DNA from: Bradyrhizobium sp. SK17
GTDB lineage: Bacteria > Pseudomonadota > Alphaproteobacteria > Rhizobiales > Xanthobacteraceae
Direction of reading: 5' to 3'
NCBI RefSeq assembly: GCF_002831585.1
Contig: NZ_CP025113.1
Location: forward strand, 7,579,001 to 7,643,000
Length of the DNA: 64,000 bases
The position numbers and the translations under genes are program-made. How positions within the stretch are numbered: the stretch's first letter is position 1; each line of letters starts with the position of its first letter. The notes below the pieces were generated by a model that worked only from the letters and a program-made list of their open reading frames with translations, did no database searches and was not told the DNA's origin. Shown piece after piece: positions 52,925-61,846 of the stretch.

Positions 52925-53401
52925 TCAGCCGACCGGCAGCGGCGCGTCGCGCTTGACTTCCTCCATCACCGCGTAGGTTCGCGTCTCGCGCACGCCCGGC
53001 AGAGCCAACAGGGTTTCGCCGAGAAACCGGCGATAGGCGGTCATGTTGGCGACGCGCGCCTTGACCAGATAGTCGAAGCCGCCGGCCACCATGTGGCACT
53101 CCAGCACTTCCGGCGCGGTCTGGACCGCCTTCGCGAACTTCTCGAAGACGTCGGGCGTGGTCTTGTCGAGCAGCACCTCAACGAAGACCAAGAGCCCGAG
53201 CCCGAGCCGGTGCGGGTTCAGCCGGGCGCCGTAGCCCTCGACGAAGCCGTCGCGCTGTAGCCGCTTCAGCCGCTCGCCCACCGAAGTCGGCGACAGGCCG
53301 ATCCTTTCCGCCAGTTCCACATTGGCAATCCGGCCATCCCCTTGCAGGATCGAGAGGATTTTGCGGTCTGTCTTATCTATCTCTGTCATATCTAAGGCCA
53401 T
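52925..53401 (-). CDS. putR: Lrp/AsnC-family regulator of proline catabolism
   Basis: A 158-residue Lrp-type protein with the N-terminal helix-turn-helix (residues about 8-60: I-D-K-T-D-R-K-I-L-S-I-L-Q, A-E-R-I-G-L-S-P-T-S-V-G-E-R-L-K-R-L) and a C-terminal RAM ligand-binding domain (V-F-V-E-V-L-L-D-K, E-C-H-M-V-A-G-G-F-D-Y-L-V-K). It is divergent from putA, the arrangement of PutR in Rhodobacter and Agrobacterium, which activates putA when proline is present. ATGs at 53401 and 53389 are both possible; neither has a good ribosome site. Confidence 0.87.
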   Translation of the reverse strand: MALDMTEIDKTDRKILSILQGDGRIANVELAERIGLSPTSVGERLKRLQRDGFVEGYGARLNPHRLGLGLLVFVEVLLDKTTPDVFEKFAKAVQTAPEVLECHMVAGGFDYLVKARVANMTAYRRFLGETLLALPGVRETRTYAVMEEVKRDAPLPVG

Positions 53402-53408
53402 ACTATGA

Positions 53409-53433
53409 ATTTGCCGGATTTACTAAGGCAAAT
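53409..53433. promoter_or_regulatory. Candidate PutR (Lrp-type) binding site
   Basis: A perfect 7-bp inverted repeat ATTTGCC-N11-GGCAAAT in the 106-bp divergent region. It lies 8 bp from the regulator start and 74 bp before putA, suited to repress one promoter and activate the other. Confidence 0.55.
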
Positions 53434-53507
53434 ATGCTATTTTGTCTATCGAACTACGGTGCATGGGCGCGTAGGAGTTCCCTGCAACCTCCGGCCAAGG
53501 AACCGCC

Positions 53508-56500
53508 ATGCCAGACCCGCTCCCGCCCCCGTTCAGCCCGCCCTACGCACCCGATGACGCCACGATCGCCGGCCGCCTGCGCCACGACGCCAGGCTGGGC
53601 GCGGAGGCGGAGGCCAGGGTCGACCGCACCGCGACCCGCCTGATCGAGGCGATCAGGGCCAATGACGATCCGCTCGGCGGCGTCGAGGACATGCTGCGGG
53701 AGTTCGCGCTGTCGACCAAGGAGGGCCTGGCGCTGATGGTGCTGGCGGAGGCGCTGCTCCGGGTGCCCGACGCGCGCACCGCCGACCAATTCATCGAGGA
53801 CAAGCTCGGCCAGGGCGACTTCGTCAACCACGAGACCAAATCCAGCGCGTTCCTGGTCAACGCCTCGGCCTGGGCGCTCGGCGTATCGGCGCGCGTGATC
53901 CAGCCCGGCGAGACACCGCAGGGCACGATCGGCCGGCTGACCAAGCGGCTCGGTGCCCCCGCGGTGCGCGCGGCGACGCGGCAGGCGATGCGGCTGATGG
54001 GCAGTCATTTCGTGCTCGGCGAGACCATCGAGGCGGCGCTGGCGCGCGCGCAGTCCCACGCATCGCGCGGCTCGCGCTATTCGTTCGACATGCTCGGCGA
54101 GGGCGCGCGCACCGCCGATGACGCCAGCCGCTATTTCGAGTCCTATGCCCGCGCGATCGAGGCGATCGGCAAGGCCGCCGGCAATCATCCCCTGCCCGAC
54201 CGGCCTGGCATCTCGGTCAAGCTCTCCGCGCTGCACCCGCGCTTCGAGGCGGTCAGCCACGCGCGGGTGATGAACGAGCTGGTGCCGCAACTGATCGATC
54301 TGGCGCGCCGCGCCAAGGCGTATGACCTCAACTTCACCGTCGACGCCGAGGAGGCGGACCGGCTGGAGCTCTCGCTCGACGTCATCGCCGCTGCGTTCGC
54401 CGATCCGTCGCTGGCCGGCTGGAACGGCTTCGGGCTTGCGATCCAGGCCTACCAGAAGCGCGCCACCGCGGTGATCGACTATGTCGATGCACTGACACGC
54501 GCGCTCGACCGCAGGATGATGGTGCGCCTCGTGAAGGGCGCCTATTGGGACACCGAGATCAAGCGCGCGCAGGAACGCGGGCTCGATGGCTATCCGGTGT
54601 TCACCCGCAAGGCGATGACCGACCTGAACTACGTCGCCTGCGCGCGCAAGCTGCTGGCGCTGCGGCCACGGCTGTTTCCGCAATTCGCCACCCACAACGC
54701 GCTGACGGTCGCGACCATTCTCGAACTGTCAGGCGATCCCACGAGCTTCGAATTCCAGCGGCTGCATGGCATGGGCGAAGCGCTCTACGCACAGCTCGGC
54801 CAGGATCGTCCTGAGATCGCCCACCGCACCTATGCGCCGGTCGGCAGCCACCGCGACCTGCTCGCCTATCTGGTGCGGCGCCTGCTCGAGAACGGCGCCA
54901 ACTCGTCGTTCGTGGCGCTGGCAGCCGACAACCGCGTGTCCATCACCGACCTGTTGCGCCGTCCGGCCGAGATCATCGGCCATGACGGCAATGCCTCTCA
55001 CGCCGGAATTCCGCTGCCGGTCGATCTCTATCGACCGCAGCGCGCCAATTCGCACGGCATCGAACTCGGCGAACGCGCGGGCCTCCGCGCGCTGACATCG
55101 GCGATTGCGGCAGCGCGCAAGACCGCCCCCGGCACAGCCGCAACGTCGACGACCGAGCAGGCCGACGCCGCCGTCGCCGCTGCACGACAAGGCTTCAGGG
55201 CCTGGAACAGCACGCCGGCCGCACAACGTGCGGCCATCCTGGACAAGGCCGCAGACCTGCTCGAACAGCGCCGTGCCCACTTCCTCGCTTTGCTGCAAGG
55301 CGAAGGCGGCAAGACGATCGACGACGCGCTCTCGGAGGTGCGCGAGGCGATCGACTTCTGCCGCTATTATGCGGCGCTCGGCCAAAAGCTGTTCGGCAAG
55401 GGCGAGACGATGCCCGGACCGACCGGCGAGAGCAACGTGCTGGAGCTGCACGGCCGCGGCGCGTTCGTCGCGATCTCGCCGTGGAATTTCCCGCTTGCGA
55501 TCTTCCTCGGTCAGGTAACGGCAGCGCTGATGGCCGGCAATGCGGTGATTGCAAAGCCGGCCGAGCAGACCCCGCGGATCGCGGCCGAGGCGGTTGCCTT
55601 GCTGCATCAGGCCGGCGTGCCCCAGACGGCGCTGCATCTGGTCCAGGGCGACGGCGCGGTCGGCGCCGCGCTGGTCAAGCATCCGGCCATCGCCGGCGTC
55701 GTCTTCACCGGCTCGACGGAGGTGGCGCGGTCGATCAATCGGACGCTGGCCGCCAAGGATGGCCCGATCGTGCCGTTGATCGCCGAGACCGGCGGCATCA
55801 ACGCCATGATCGTCGACGCCACCGCGCTGCCCGAGCAGGTCGCCGACGACGTCGTGACCTCGGCGTTCCGCTCGGCCGGCCAGCGCTGCTCGGCGCTGCG
55901 GCTGCTGTTCGTGCAGGACGACGTCGCCGACCGCATGATCGAGATGATCGCCGGCGCCGCGCGCGAACTGAAGATCGGCGATCCCGCCGATGTGTCGACG
56001 CATATCGGTCCCGTGATCGATGCCGAGGCCAAGCAGCGGCTGGACGCGCATATCGCGAGGATGAAGCAGCAAGCGCGGGTGCATCTCGCCGGCGAGGCGC
56101 CGGCCGGCACTTTCGTCGCGCCGCACATCTTCGAACTGTCGGCGGCGAGCGAGCTGCGTGAAGAGGTGTTCGGTCCGATCCTTCATGTCGTACGCTATCG
56201 CGCCGAGCGGCTCGGCGACGTGCTGGCCGCAATCGAGGCCACCGGCTTCGGACTGACGCTCGGCATCCATTCGCGTATCGACGACACCATCGAGCAGGTC
56301 ATCGACCGTCTTCAGGTCGGCAACATCTATGTCAACCGCAACATGATCGGCGCGGTCGTCGGCGTGCAGCCATTCGGCGGCAGCGGCCTTTCCGGCACCG
56401 GCCCCAAGGCCGGCGGCCCGCACTATCTGACGCGCTTCGCCACCGAACAGACGATCACGATCAACACCGCCGCCGCCGGCGGCAATGCGGCGCTGATGGC

Positions 56501-56513
56501 GGGGGTGGAGTAG
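53508..56513 (+). CDS. putA: Bifunctional proline dehydrogenase / L-glutamate-gamma-semialdehyde dehydrogenase
   Basis: A 1001-residue PutA of the short type. The proline dehydrogenase barrel occupies about residues 120-460 (I-S-V-K-L-S-A-L-H-P-R-F, V-R-L-V-K-G-A-Y-W-D-T-E-I, F-A-T-H-N-A). The aldehyde dehydrogenase lies from about 540, with catalytic Cys794 in G-Q-R-C-S-A-L and Glu in L-I-A-E-T-G-G-I-N-A. It oxidises proline to glutamate with FAD and NAD+, channelling the intermediate. Size and lack of the N-terminal ribbon-helix-helix match the crystallised Bradyrhizobium PutA (999 residues), so it does not regulate itself, and the divergent Lrp protein does so. AAGGA precedes the ATG at 53508. 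Confidence 0.95.
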   Translation: MPDPLPPPFSPPYAPDDATIAGRLRHDARLGAEAEARVDRTATRLIEAIRANDDPLGGVEDMLREFALSTKEGLALMVLAEALLRVPDARTADQFIEDKLGQGDFVNHETKSSAFLVNASAWALGVSARVIQPGETPQGTIGRLTKRLGAPAVRAATRQAMRLMGSHFVLGETIEAALARAQSHASRGSRYSFDMLGEGARTADDASRYFESYARAIEAIGKAAGNHPLPDRPGISVKLSALHPRFEAVSHARVMNELVPQLIDLARRAKAYDLNFTVDAEEADRLELSLDVIAAAFADPSLAGWNGFGLAIQAYQKRATAVIDYVDALTRALDRRMMVRLVKGAYWDTEIKRAQERGLDGYPVFTRKAMTDLNYVACARKLLALRPRLFPQFATHNALTVATILELSGDPTSFEFQRLHGMGEALYAQLGQDRPEIAHRTYAPVGSHRDLLAYLVRRLLENGANSSFVALAADNRVSITDLLRRPAEIIGHDGNASHAGIPLPVDLYRPQRANSHGIELGERAGLRALTSAIAAARKTAPGTAATSTTEQADAAVAAARQGFRAWNSTPAAQRAAILDKAADLLEQRRAHFLALLQGEGGKTIDDALSEVREAIDFCRYYAALGQKLFGKGETMPGPTGESNVLELHGRGAFVAISPWNFPLAIFLGQVTAALMAGNAVIAKPAEQTPRIAAEAVALLHQAGVPQTALHLVQGDGAVGAALVKHPAIAGVVFTGSTEVARSINRTLAAKDGPIVPLIAETGGINAMIVDATALPEQVADDVVTSAFRSAGQRCSALRLLFVQDDVADRMIEMIAGAARELKIGDPADVSTHIGPVIDAEAKQRLDAHIARMKQQARVHLAGEAPAGTFVAPHIFELSAASELREEVFGPILHVVRYRAERLGDVLAAIEATGFGLTLGIHSRIDDTIEQVIDRLQVGNIYVNRNMIGAVVGVQPFGGSGLSGTGPKAGGPHYLTRFATEQTITINTAAAGGNAALMAGVE

Positions 56514-56520
56514 CCGGCTC

Positions 56521-56639
56521 CGTCATTGCGAGCCAACGGGTCGCGCGAATGCGCGCCTGATGACAGGCTCCGCGAAGCAATCCATACCCCCGCTTGCGGA
56601 GACGTGGATTGCTTCGTCGCTCCGCTCCTCGCAATGACG
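56521..56639. repeat. Dispersed intergenic repeat with two nested dyads
   Basis: Outer arms CGTCATTGCGAG (56521-56532) and CTCGCAATGACG (56628-56639) are exact reverse complements. Inner arms CGAAGCAATCCA (56573-56584) and TGGATTGCTTCG (56605-56616) likewise. This element is extremely common between genes in Bradyrhizobium and Rhodopseudomonas. It lies 8 bp after the putA stop. Confidence 0.85.
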
Positions 56640-56762
56640 CCCAACAAGCCGTTGCATCATCACCCCGAGATGGGTCAAATGGCGGTCCGATCGGAATGAT
56701 CCGCGCGCGATAATTCCAGCTACCGGAAAAACACCAACAAGCGCCACGGGAGCGACGGCACG

Positions 56763-57968
56763 ATGGAAAAAGGCATTTTTGACGGGCTCAAGGTCCTGGA
56801 TTGCGCGAGCTTCATCGCGGCGCCCGCGGCCGCCACCGTGCTGTCCGACTTCGGCGCCGACGTCATCAAGATCGAGCCACCCGGCGCCGGCGATCCCTAC
56901 CGGAACCTGCCCAATCTGCCCGGCTATCCCGCCAGCGAGCACAATTTCGCGTGGATGCTGGAATCCCGCAACAAGAAGAGCCTGGCGCTCGACCTCACCA
57001 AACCAGAGGCGCGCGAGGTGCTCTACAAGCTGGTCGCGGAGGCCGACGTCTTCATCACCAACATGCCGCCGCAGGTGCGCGAAAAACTCGGCATCACCCA
57101 TGACCATCTCGGCCATCTCAACGACCGGCTGATCTACGCCTCCTTCACCGGCTATGGCGAAAAGGGCGAGGAGGCCAACAAGCCCGGCTTCGACTCCAAC
57201 GCCTATTGGGCCCGCTCCGGCCTGATGGACCTGGTGCGCGCCGACGAGGACACCACGCCGGCCCGTTCGGTCGCCGGCATGGGCGACCATCCTTGTGCGA
57301 TGGCCTTCTACGGCGCGATCGTCACCGCGCTGTTCCAGCGCGAGAAGACCGGCAAGGGCTCGCATGTCTCGACCAATCTGATGGCCAACGGCATCTGGGC
57401 CAACGGCGTGCTGGCACAGGCCAAGCTGGTCGGCGCCAAGTTCAAGAAGCGCAAGCCACGCGAAGAGGCGCTGAACGCCGTCACCAACCACTACAAATGC
57501 AAGGACGGCCGCTGGCTGATCCTGTCGCTGCTCAACGAAGACCGGCAATGGCCGACGCTGGCACGCTGCATGGGCCGCGAGGACCTGGTCGCCGATGCCC
57601 GCTTCGCCACCAAGGCCGACCGCCACGCGCGTTCGGTCGAGCTGATCAAGATCTTCGACGAGGTGTTCGCCAGCAAGGAGCTCGCCGAATGGCGCAAGAT
57701 CCTCGACGGCAACGGCCTGGTGTTCGGCGTGGTCGGCATCCTCGACGACATCCCGAACGACAAGCAGATGATCGAGAACGAGGTGCTGGTGCGCTTCGAG
57801 AACGACACCATGCTGACCGTCAACAGCCCGATCTTCATCGACGGCGCGAAGAAGGTGCAGCCGCGCAAGCCGCCGGAAGTCGGCGAGCATTCCGACGAGA
57901 TCCTGCGCCAGGCCGGTTACGACGAGGCCACGATCCAGAAGCTGCGCGCGTCCGGCGCGGTGGCGTAG
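56763..57968 (+). CDS. CaiB/BaiF family CoA-transferase
   Basis: A 401-residue class III CoA-transferase. Domain start F-D-G-L-K-V-L-D-C-A-S-F-I-A-A-P-A-A-A, the K-I-E-P-P-G-A-G-D-P nucleotide region, and the catalytic Asp144 in G-F-D-S-N-A-Y-W-A-R-S-G. The small domain is complete. It transfers CoA to a carboxylic acid. The ATG at 56763 is chosen. It is followed after a 78-bp gap with a repeat hairpin by a GST gene on the same strand. It has only modest similarity to the CaiB at 29820, so it probably acts on another substrate. Confidence 0.9.
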   Translation: MEKGIFDGLKVLDCASFIAAPAAATVLSDFGADVIKIEPPGAGDPYRNLPNLPGYPASEHNFAWMLESRNKKSLALDLTKPEAREVLYKLVAEADVFITNMPPQVREKLGITHDHLGHLNDRLIYASFTGYGEKGEEANKPGFDSNAYWARSGLMDLVRADEDTTPARSVAGMGDHPCAMAFYGAIVTALFQREKTGKGSHVSTNLMANGIWANGVLAQAKLVGAKFKKRKPREEALNAVTNHYKCKDGRWLILSLLNEDRQWPTLARCMGREDLVADARFATKADRHARSVELIKIFDEVFASKELAEWRKILDGNGLVFGVVGILDDIPNDKQMIENEVLVRFENDTMLTVNSPIFIDGAKKVQPRKPPEVGEHSDEILRQAGYDEATIQKLRASGAVA

Positions 57969-57982
57969 CTCGACTTCACGCT

Positions 57983-58015
57983 GTCTCCTCTCCCTCGCCC
58001 CGCTGTTGCGGGGAG
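57983..58015. repeat. Short GC-rich hairpin repeat
   Basis: CCCCGC/GCGGGG with a TGTT loop (57998-58013), preceded by CTCCTCTCCCTCG. It is a short member of the CTCTCCC-type repeat families seen elsewhere in this window. It falls between the CaiB and GST genes and may reduce read-through. Confidence 0.5.
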
Positions 58016-58046
58016 AGGCAAGAATTCATCGCGAAGAGGCCTCACG

Positions 58047-58691
58047 ATGCCCCGCTATCGCCTGCACTACTTCCCCGAATCCGGCAACAGCTACAAGCTC
58101 GCGCTGATGCTCACGCTGTGCGGCGAGACCTTCGAGCCGGTGTGGACCGATTTCGGCGGCGGCGTGACGCGGACCGCGGAGTGGCGCGCCACCGTGAACG
58201 AGATGGGCGAGATCCCGGTGCTCGAAGTCGACGGCGAGCGTCGCACCCAGACCGCGCCGATCCTGCTACAGCTTGCCGAACAATACGGAAAGTTCGGCGG
58301 CGAAACGCCGGCGGAGACGTTCGAGCTGCTGCGCTGGCTGTTCTGGGACAACCAGAAACTCTCCGGCTACATGGCGACCTATCGCTTCATGCGGACCTTC
58401 TCGCCGTCGGTCGATCCAAAGATTCTCAAGCACTATCGGGCGCGGCTCGACGACTTCCTCGGCATCCTCGACCGCCACGTCGGCAACAACGCCTTCATGA
58501 TCGGGGCGCGACCGACCGTGTCGGATTTCTCGATGATGGCCTATCTGCACTATCCGAGCAACGAGACCGGCTACGACTTTGCCAGCAGCCATCCCAATAT
58601 CAGCGCCTGGCTCGGCCGCATCGCTTCCCTGCCGGGCTGGAAACCAGCCTATGAGCTGCTGCCCGGCCCGCGCCTGAAGCACTACGTTTGA
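58047..58691 (+). CDS. Glutathione S-transferase family protein
   Basis: A 214-residue protein with the GST fold. Thioredoxin-like N-terminal domain (Y-R-L-H-Y-F-P-E-S-G-N-S-Y-K-L-A-L-M-L, I-P-V-L-E-V-D-G, and the T-A-P-I-L-L glutathione-contact segment, Ser to Thr), then an all-helical C-terminal domain with F-M-I-G-A-R-P-T-V-S-D-F-S-M. The first ATG, at 58047, matches the start of the thioredoxin fold. It may conjugate or isomerise a catabolic intermediate with glutathione. It overlaps no other gene and is 78 bp downstream of CaiB, so the two may be co-transcribed. Confidence 0.88.
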   Translation: MPRYRLHYFPESGNSYKLALMLTLCGETFEPVWTDFGGGVTRTAEWRATVNEMGEIPVLEVDGERRTQTAPILLQLAEQYGKFGGETPAETFELLRWLFWDNQKLSGYMATYRFMRTFSPSVDPKILKHYRARLDDFLGILDRHVGNNAFMIGARPTVSDFSMMAYLHYPSNETGYDFASSHPNISAWLGRIASLPGWKPAYELLPGPRLKHYV

Positions 58692-58695
58692 GAGA

Positions 58696-58860
58696 CTATC
58701 TCTTTATCCAGGACCAGACGATGGCCACCACGATGATGCCGATGATGACCGCGAGCCCGATCGCCCAGCTGCTGACCCGGACGGCGCTGACCGCCTGACG
58801 CTCGGCCTCGTTGGCCGCGATCTCGCGGTTGCGCTGCTTGTTGTCCTCGGGAGCACTCAT
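58696..58860 (-). CDS. Small single-pass membrane protein
   Basis: A 54-residue protein on the minus strand. A hydrophilic, charged N-terminus (M-S-A-P-E-D-N-K-Q-R-N-R-E-I-A-A-N-E-A-E-R) precedes one strong transmembrane helix (W-A-I-G-L-A-V-I-I-G-I-I-V-V-A-I-V-W) and a short basic end (W-I-K-R). GGAGA lies 8 nt before the ATG at 58860. Composition and ribosome site support a real gene, although it is small. It ends 4 bp past the convergent GST stop. No family is recognised. Confidence 0.7.
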   Translation of the reverse strand: MSAPEDNKQRNREIAANEAERQAVSAVRVSSWAIGLAVIIGIIVVAIVWSWIKR

Positions 58861-58953
58861 CGGGCCGGTCTCCGGTCAAGAGCTGTCGGGTGCTGGGCAA
58901 GCGGCAGTGTAGCACCAATTAATGACGCGGAGACGCTTCGGTTCCGGCGGAGA

Positions 58954-60501
58954 TTACCGCCCCTTCACGAAGCACATACCCATGCGCCAGGTTTTCCCCG
59001 CGACTTGGCACACGAGCCCCTCGGCGCAGGTCCAGGCCCGGAAGCTACGGTCGCTCTCGGCCGGCTTTGCGCCCGGCAGATAGCAATGCGCGCCCCAGCC
59101 GTCGCTGTATTCGGTGCCGGCAAGCTCGGCGCCGCCGCGCAGTTGCGGCCGGTTGGAAAAGCCGCGTGAAAAATCCGGCGTCCTGCCGTCGCGGAAGCTC
59201 GTGAGGATATCGCGGCGGCGAGGTTGGTCGCCGAAGAAATGCGGCGAGGCCGGCACCACGGTGGAATTCGACGGCTTGGCCGCCATCCAGTCAACGCCGG
59301 GGAAATGGAAGCCGCCGATGCCGCGGGTCTGGTGGCAACCGGCGCAGGTGACGTCGTTGAGGCGCCGCTCGAAACCGGCCAGCGACTGGATGTTCTGAAG
59401 CTTCGTTCCGTCCGACGCGGCCTTCTGCAAGGCGCCGACGACATCGCTGTCCGAGAACACCGCACTGCCTGCCGTCCCCTCGCCCTGCACCAGGCCGAAC
59501 TCGGGCGCGAGATCGCTGACATCGAAGCCGGTCGGTGTCGGTGCCACCGCCGAGTTCGCGAGGAAGCGATCGGGGATCAGCAAGGTGCCGCGATCGAGTT
59601 CGGCAAAATGTTTGGGATCGAGCAGCCAGGCCTTGAAGTCGCGCTTCAAGCCTTCGTCGGTGAGAATCCGATCGCGATCGATCTGGTTCTCCAGCGGTGC
59701 TTCGGCAAAACGTCGCGCCGTCCCGTCATAGTCGAACACCTTCAGCAGGTAGTCGGTGCGGAAATCGCGCAGCGCGGATTTCGGCGCATGCGCGATCTGA
59801 AGATTGGTCTCGATGCGTGCGACGTTCCGCGCATCGATCAGACCGAGCGGACCATCCTTGCCGAACAGTTTCTCCAGCGTAGGCGGAGCGCTGCCGGTCG
59901 CAAGCCAGCGCCGTGCGATCTCGCGGCAGCTGAGCGACGCATCATTACCGTCGCCCTTCGCCTTCAGCACCAGGTTCAGCGTCATTGGCAGCCGCTGCGA
60001 GACCGCGTTCTCGCCGATCAGCGGCACATCGGTGCGGGTCAAGCGATAGATCAGGCGGACCTCGCCGCAGCCGTTCGGCGCGACATAGGCACGGTCCATC
60101 CGGTTGACGATGCCCGCCAGCACGAAGCGAACATCCGGGGATTCGAACAGCGCGCGGTCGAACAGTTGGAACGCGAAGCCATCGCCGACGCCGATGCTCT
60201 CGTTCGGCAGGCTGGCCTTGTGCTTCGTGACATAGCGATCGAATTCGCGATCGAGCGCCTCGCGCACCGGCACCATCGCGGGCAAGCCGAACAGTTCACG
60301 GTTGGACAGGGGCGTGTCTGCGGCACGGTTCGGCGCCAGCATCCGGCTGAGACTGAAACGGCCATGATCGAGTTCGCGCAGGATTGCCGGATCGATCACC
60401 GCAGCGCCGCGCTCGAGTGCACGATCCTCAGCGGCACGCGCCGGCACGGCGCCGCAGAACAGAGCGGACATCAACAGCAGGCATTTCAGCGCGCGGCTCA
60501 T
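58954..60501 (-). CDS. Secreted protein with a single CxxCH heme-binding motif
   Basis: A 515-residue exported protein (signal peptide residues 1-24, ending ARA-A). One heme c motif is in V-T-C-A-G-C-H-Q-T-R-G. A long N-terminal domain with F-V-L-A-G-I-V-N-R-M-D-R-A-Y-V-A and V-R-L-I-Y-R-L-T-R is not a cytochrome fold that I know, and the C-terminal part has several more cysteines (A-H-C-Y-L-P-G, T-C-A-E-G-L-V-C, G-M-C-F). The start at 60501 begins the signal peptide. It may be a c-type heme enzyme or a redox-linked matrix protein. It is co-directional with the coiled-coil gene upstream, but a terminator separates them. Confidence 0.65.
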   Translation of the reverse strand: MSRALKCLLLMSALFCGAVPARAAEDRALERGAAVIDPAILRELDHGRFSLSRMLAPNRAADTPLSNRELFGLPAMVPVREALDREFDRYVTKHKASLPNESIGVGDGFAFQLFDRALFESPDVRFVLAGIVNRMDRAYVAPNGCGEVRLIYRLTRTDVPLIGENAVSQRLPMTLNLVLKAKGDGNDASLSCREIARRWLATGSAPPTLEKLFGKDGPLGLIDARNVARIETNLQIAHAPKSALRDFRTDYLLKVFDYDGTARRFAEAPLENQIDRDRILTDEGLKRDFKAWLLDPKHFAELDRGTLLIPDRFLANSAVAPTPTGFDVSDLAPEFGLVQGEGTAGSAVFSDSDVVGALQKAASDGTKLQNIQSLAGFERRLNDVTCAGCHQTRGIGGFHFPGVDWMAAKPSNSTVVPASPHFFGDQPRRRDILTSFRDGRTPDFSRGFSNRPQLRGGAELAGTEYSDGWGAHCYLPGAKPAESDRSFRAWTCAEGLVCQVAGKTWRMGMCFVKGR

Positions 60502-60537
60502 GCTGCCACTAACACCGCACGGCAAACCGTATTCAAG

Positions 60538-60571
60538 AAAAAAGGCGCTTCACATCGCGGTGAAGCGCCTT
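60538..60571 (-). terminator. Rho-independent terminator
   Basis: Perfect 12-bp stem AAGGCGCTTCAC/GTGAAGCGCCTT with a 6-base loop. On the minus strand it is followed by six or more T. It ends the coiled-coil membrane gene (stop at 60593) before the CxxCH gene begins. Confidence 0.85.
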
Positions 60572-60592
60572 GCCGTTGTCGTGATTCGACGA

Positions 60593-61636
60593 TCAACGCG
60601 AAACGATCAGACCCTTGCTGGTAACGACCACCCAGCGGCCATCCTGCTTGCGGATGGCGTCGACGCGGCCGAGGCCGGGGACGGGATCGCCGGCATAAAC
60701 CTCGTAGATGCCGCCGCGGCCCTCGATCAGCGCGCCGCCATTGCCGACGTCGCGCAGCGCCCAACCGTCCACCACCGGCAGGCGGCCGACCTCGGGCCTG
60801 GGAGCGGCGGGCGCGGCCGCCGGGGTGACGGAGCCCGTGACCTCGCGGGCGGGCGTCGCCGCAGCAACGGTCGTCTGCGGCGGGGCACGGAGCTTGTCGA
60901 CGGTCTCGCTGAGCTTGTTGAGCTTAGCCATCGGCTCGGCCTGGGCCTTCTCGACCTTCTCGATCCGGTCGCTGGCCTTGCTGAACTGGGCCTGGCCGGC
61001 CTTGGCGGTCTGCTCGACGCTGGCCTTCAGCGCGGCGATTTCGGATTCCATCCGGGCAAGCGAGACATCGGCCGCTTCCTTCGCGGCGGCGTCCTTGGCC
61101 GCGGTGTCCTTGGCGGCAGCAGCGGCCGGGGCGGCGAGATGGCCGAGGCCCGCGGTCGCCAGCGCGCCACCGATGGCCCCTGCCACGGTTGCCAGCGCGA
61201 TCACCGCGGCCATCGCCCCGAGGCGGCGGCTGCCGGCCGGCTTGCCAGCGGCCTTGGCGGCCTGCTCGGCACCCGGCTTGGACGCGGTGGCTTCATGGTC
61301 CCAGGTACGGTCGCCGGGCGCCATGATCATCAGCTTGCCCGGGAAACGCGGCTCTTCTCGCTTGCCGGTCTCGACCTTGGGCACTTCCATGTTGGTCGGC
61401 TCGATCTTGGCGTCGATCTTGGCCTCGATCATCGGATCAAGCCGGGACGGCTCAACCCTTGGCGCCTCGACCCTTGGCGCCTCGACCTTCGGCGCATCCG
61501 CCTTCGGCGAGGTCTCTTCCTGCTCGGGCGCGAGCCGCGGAGCCTCGACACCGGCCGCGGCCATCACGGGCTCGCTTTTCGCCGCCATTTCGGCACCGGT
61601 TTGACCGCTCACCGGCTCGCTCTGCTGCTCACTCAC
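60593..61636 (-). CDS. Coiled-coil single-pass membrane protein
   Basis: A 347-residue protein. The N-terminal 130 residues are acidic, proline-rich and repetitive (V-E-A-P-R-V-E-A-P-R-V-E-P-S-R), hence probably disordered. One membrane helix follows (L-G-A-M-A-A-V-I-A-L-A-T-V-A-G-A-I-G-G), then an Ala/Lys-rich coiled coil (about 175-240). The globular C-terminal domain has V-D-G-W-A-L-R-D-V-G-N-G-G-A-L-I-E and Y-E-V-Y-A-G-D-P-V-P-G-L-G. I know the pattern from Bradyrhizobium hypotheticals but no function. The GTG at 61636 is 9 nt from GGAG; a TTG two codons earlier is the alternative. Confidence 0.72.
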   Translation of the reverse strand: MSEQQSEPVSGQTGAEMAAKSEPVMAAAGVEAPRLAPEQEETSPKADAPKVEAPRVEAPRVEPSRLDPMIEAKIDAKIEPTNMEVPKVETGKREEPRFPGKLMIMAPGDRTWDHEATASKPGAEQAAKAAGKPAGSRRLGAMAAVIALATVAGAIGGALATAGLGHLAAPAAAAAKDTAAKDAAAKEAADVSLARMESEIAALKASVEQTAKAGQAQFSKASDRIEKVEKAQAEPMAKLNKLSETVDKLRAPPQTTVAAATPAREVTGSVTPAAAPAAPRPEVGRLPVVDGWALRDVGNGGALIEGRGGIYEVYAGDPVPGLGRVDAIRKQDGRWVVVTSKGLIVSR

Positions 61637-61846
61637 GTTCAAAGTCTCCAGACTGGGTTGACAATTCGGTAACTTTTATTGCTTGCGAAATGGTTACCCT
61701 CGCCCGCCATTACCTAAATTTTAGGGAGTTTTCCGGGCCGGATTTGGGCGATGTTGCCCTGCGGCAATCTGCACCGCTTCCGTTTGCGCGCGGCACTTTC
61801 CCGATTAACATACCGCCATCTTCCAGCCAGAAGGCAGGGGAGTGCC

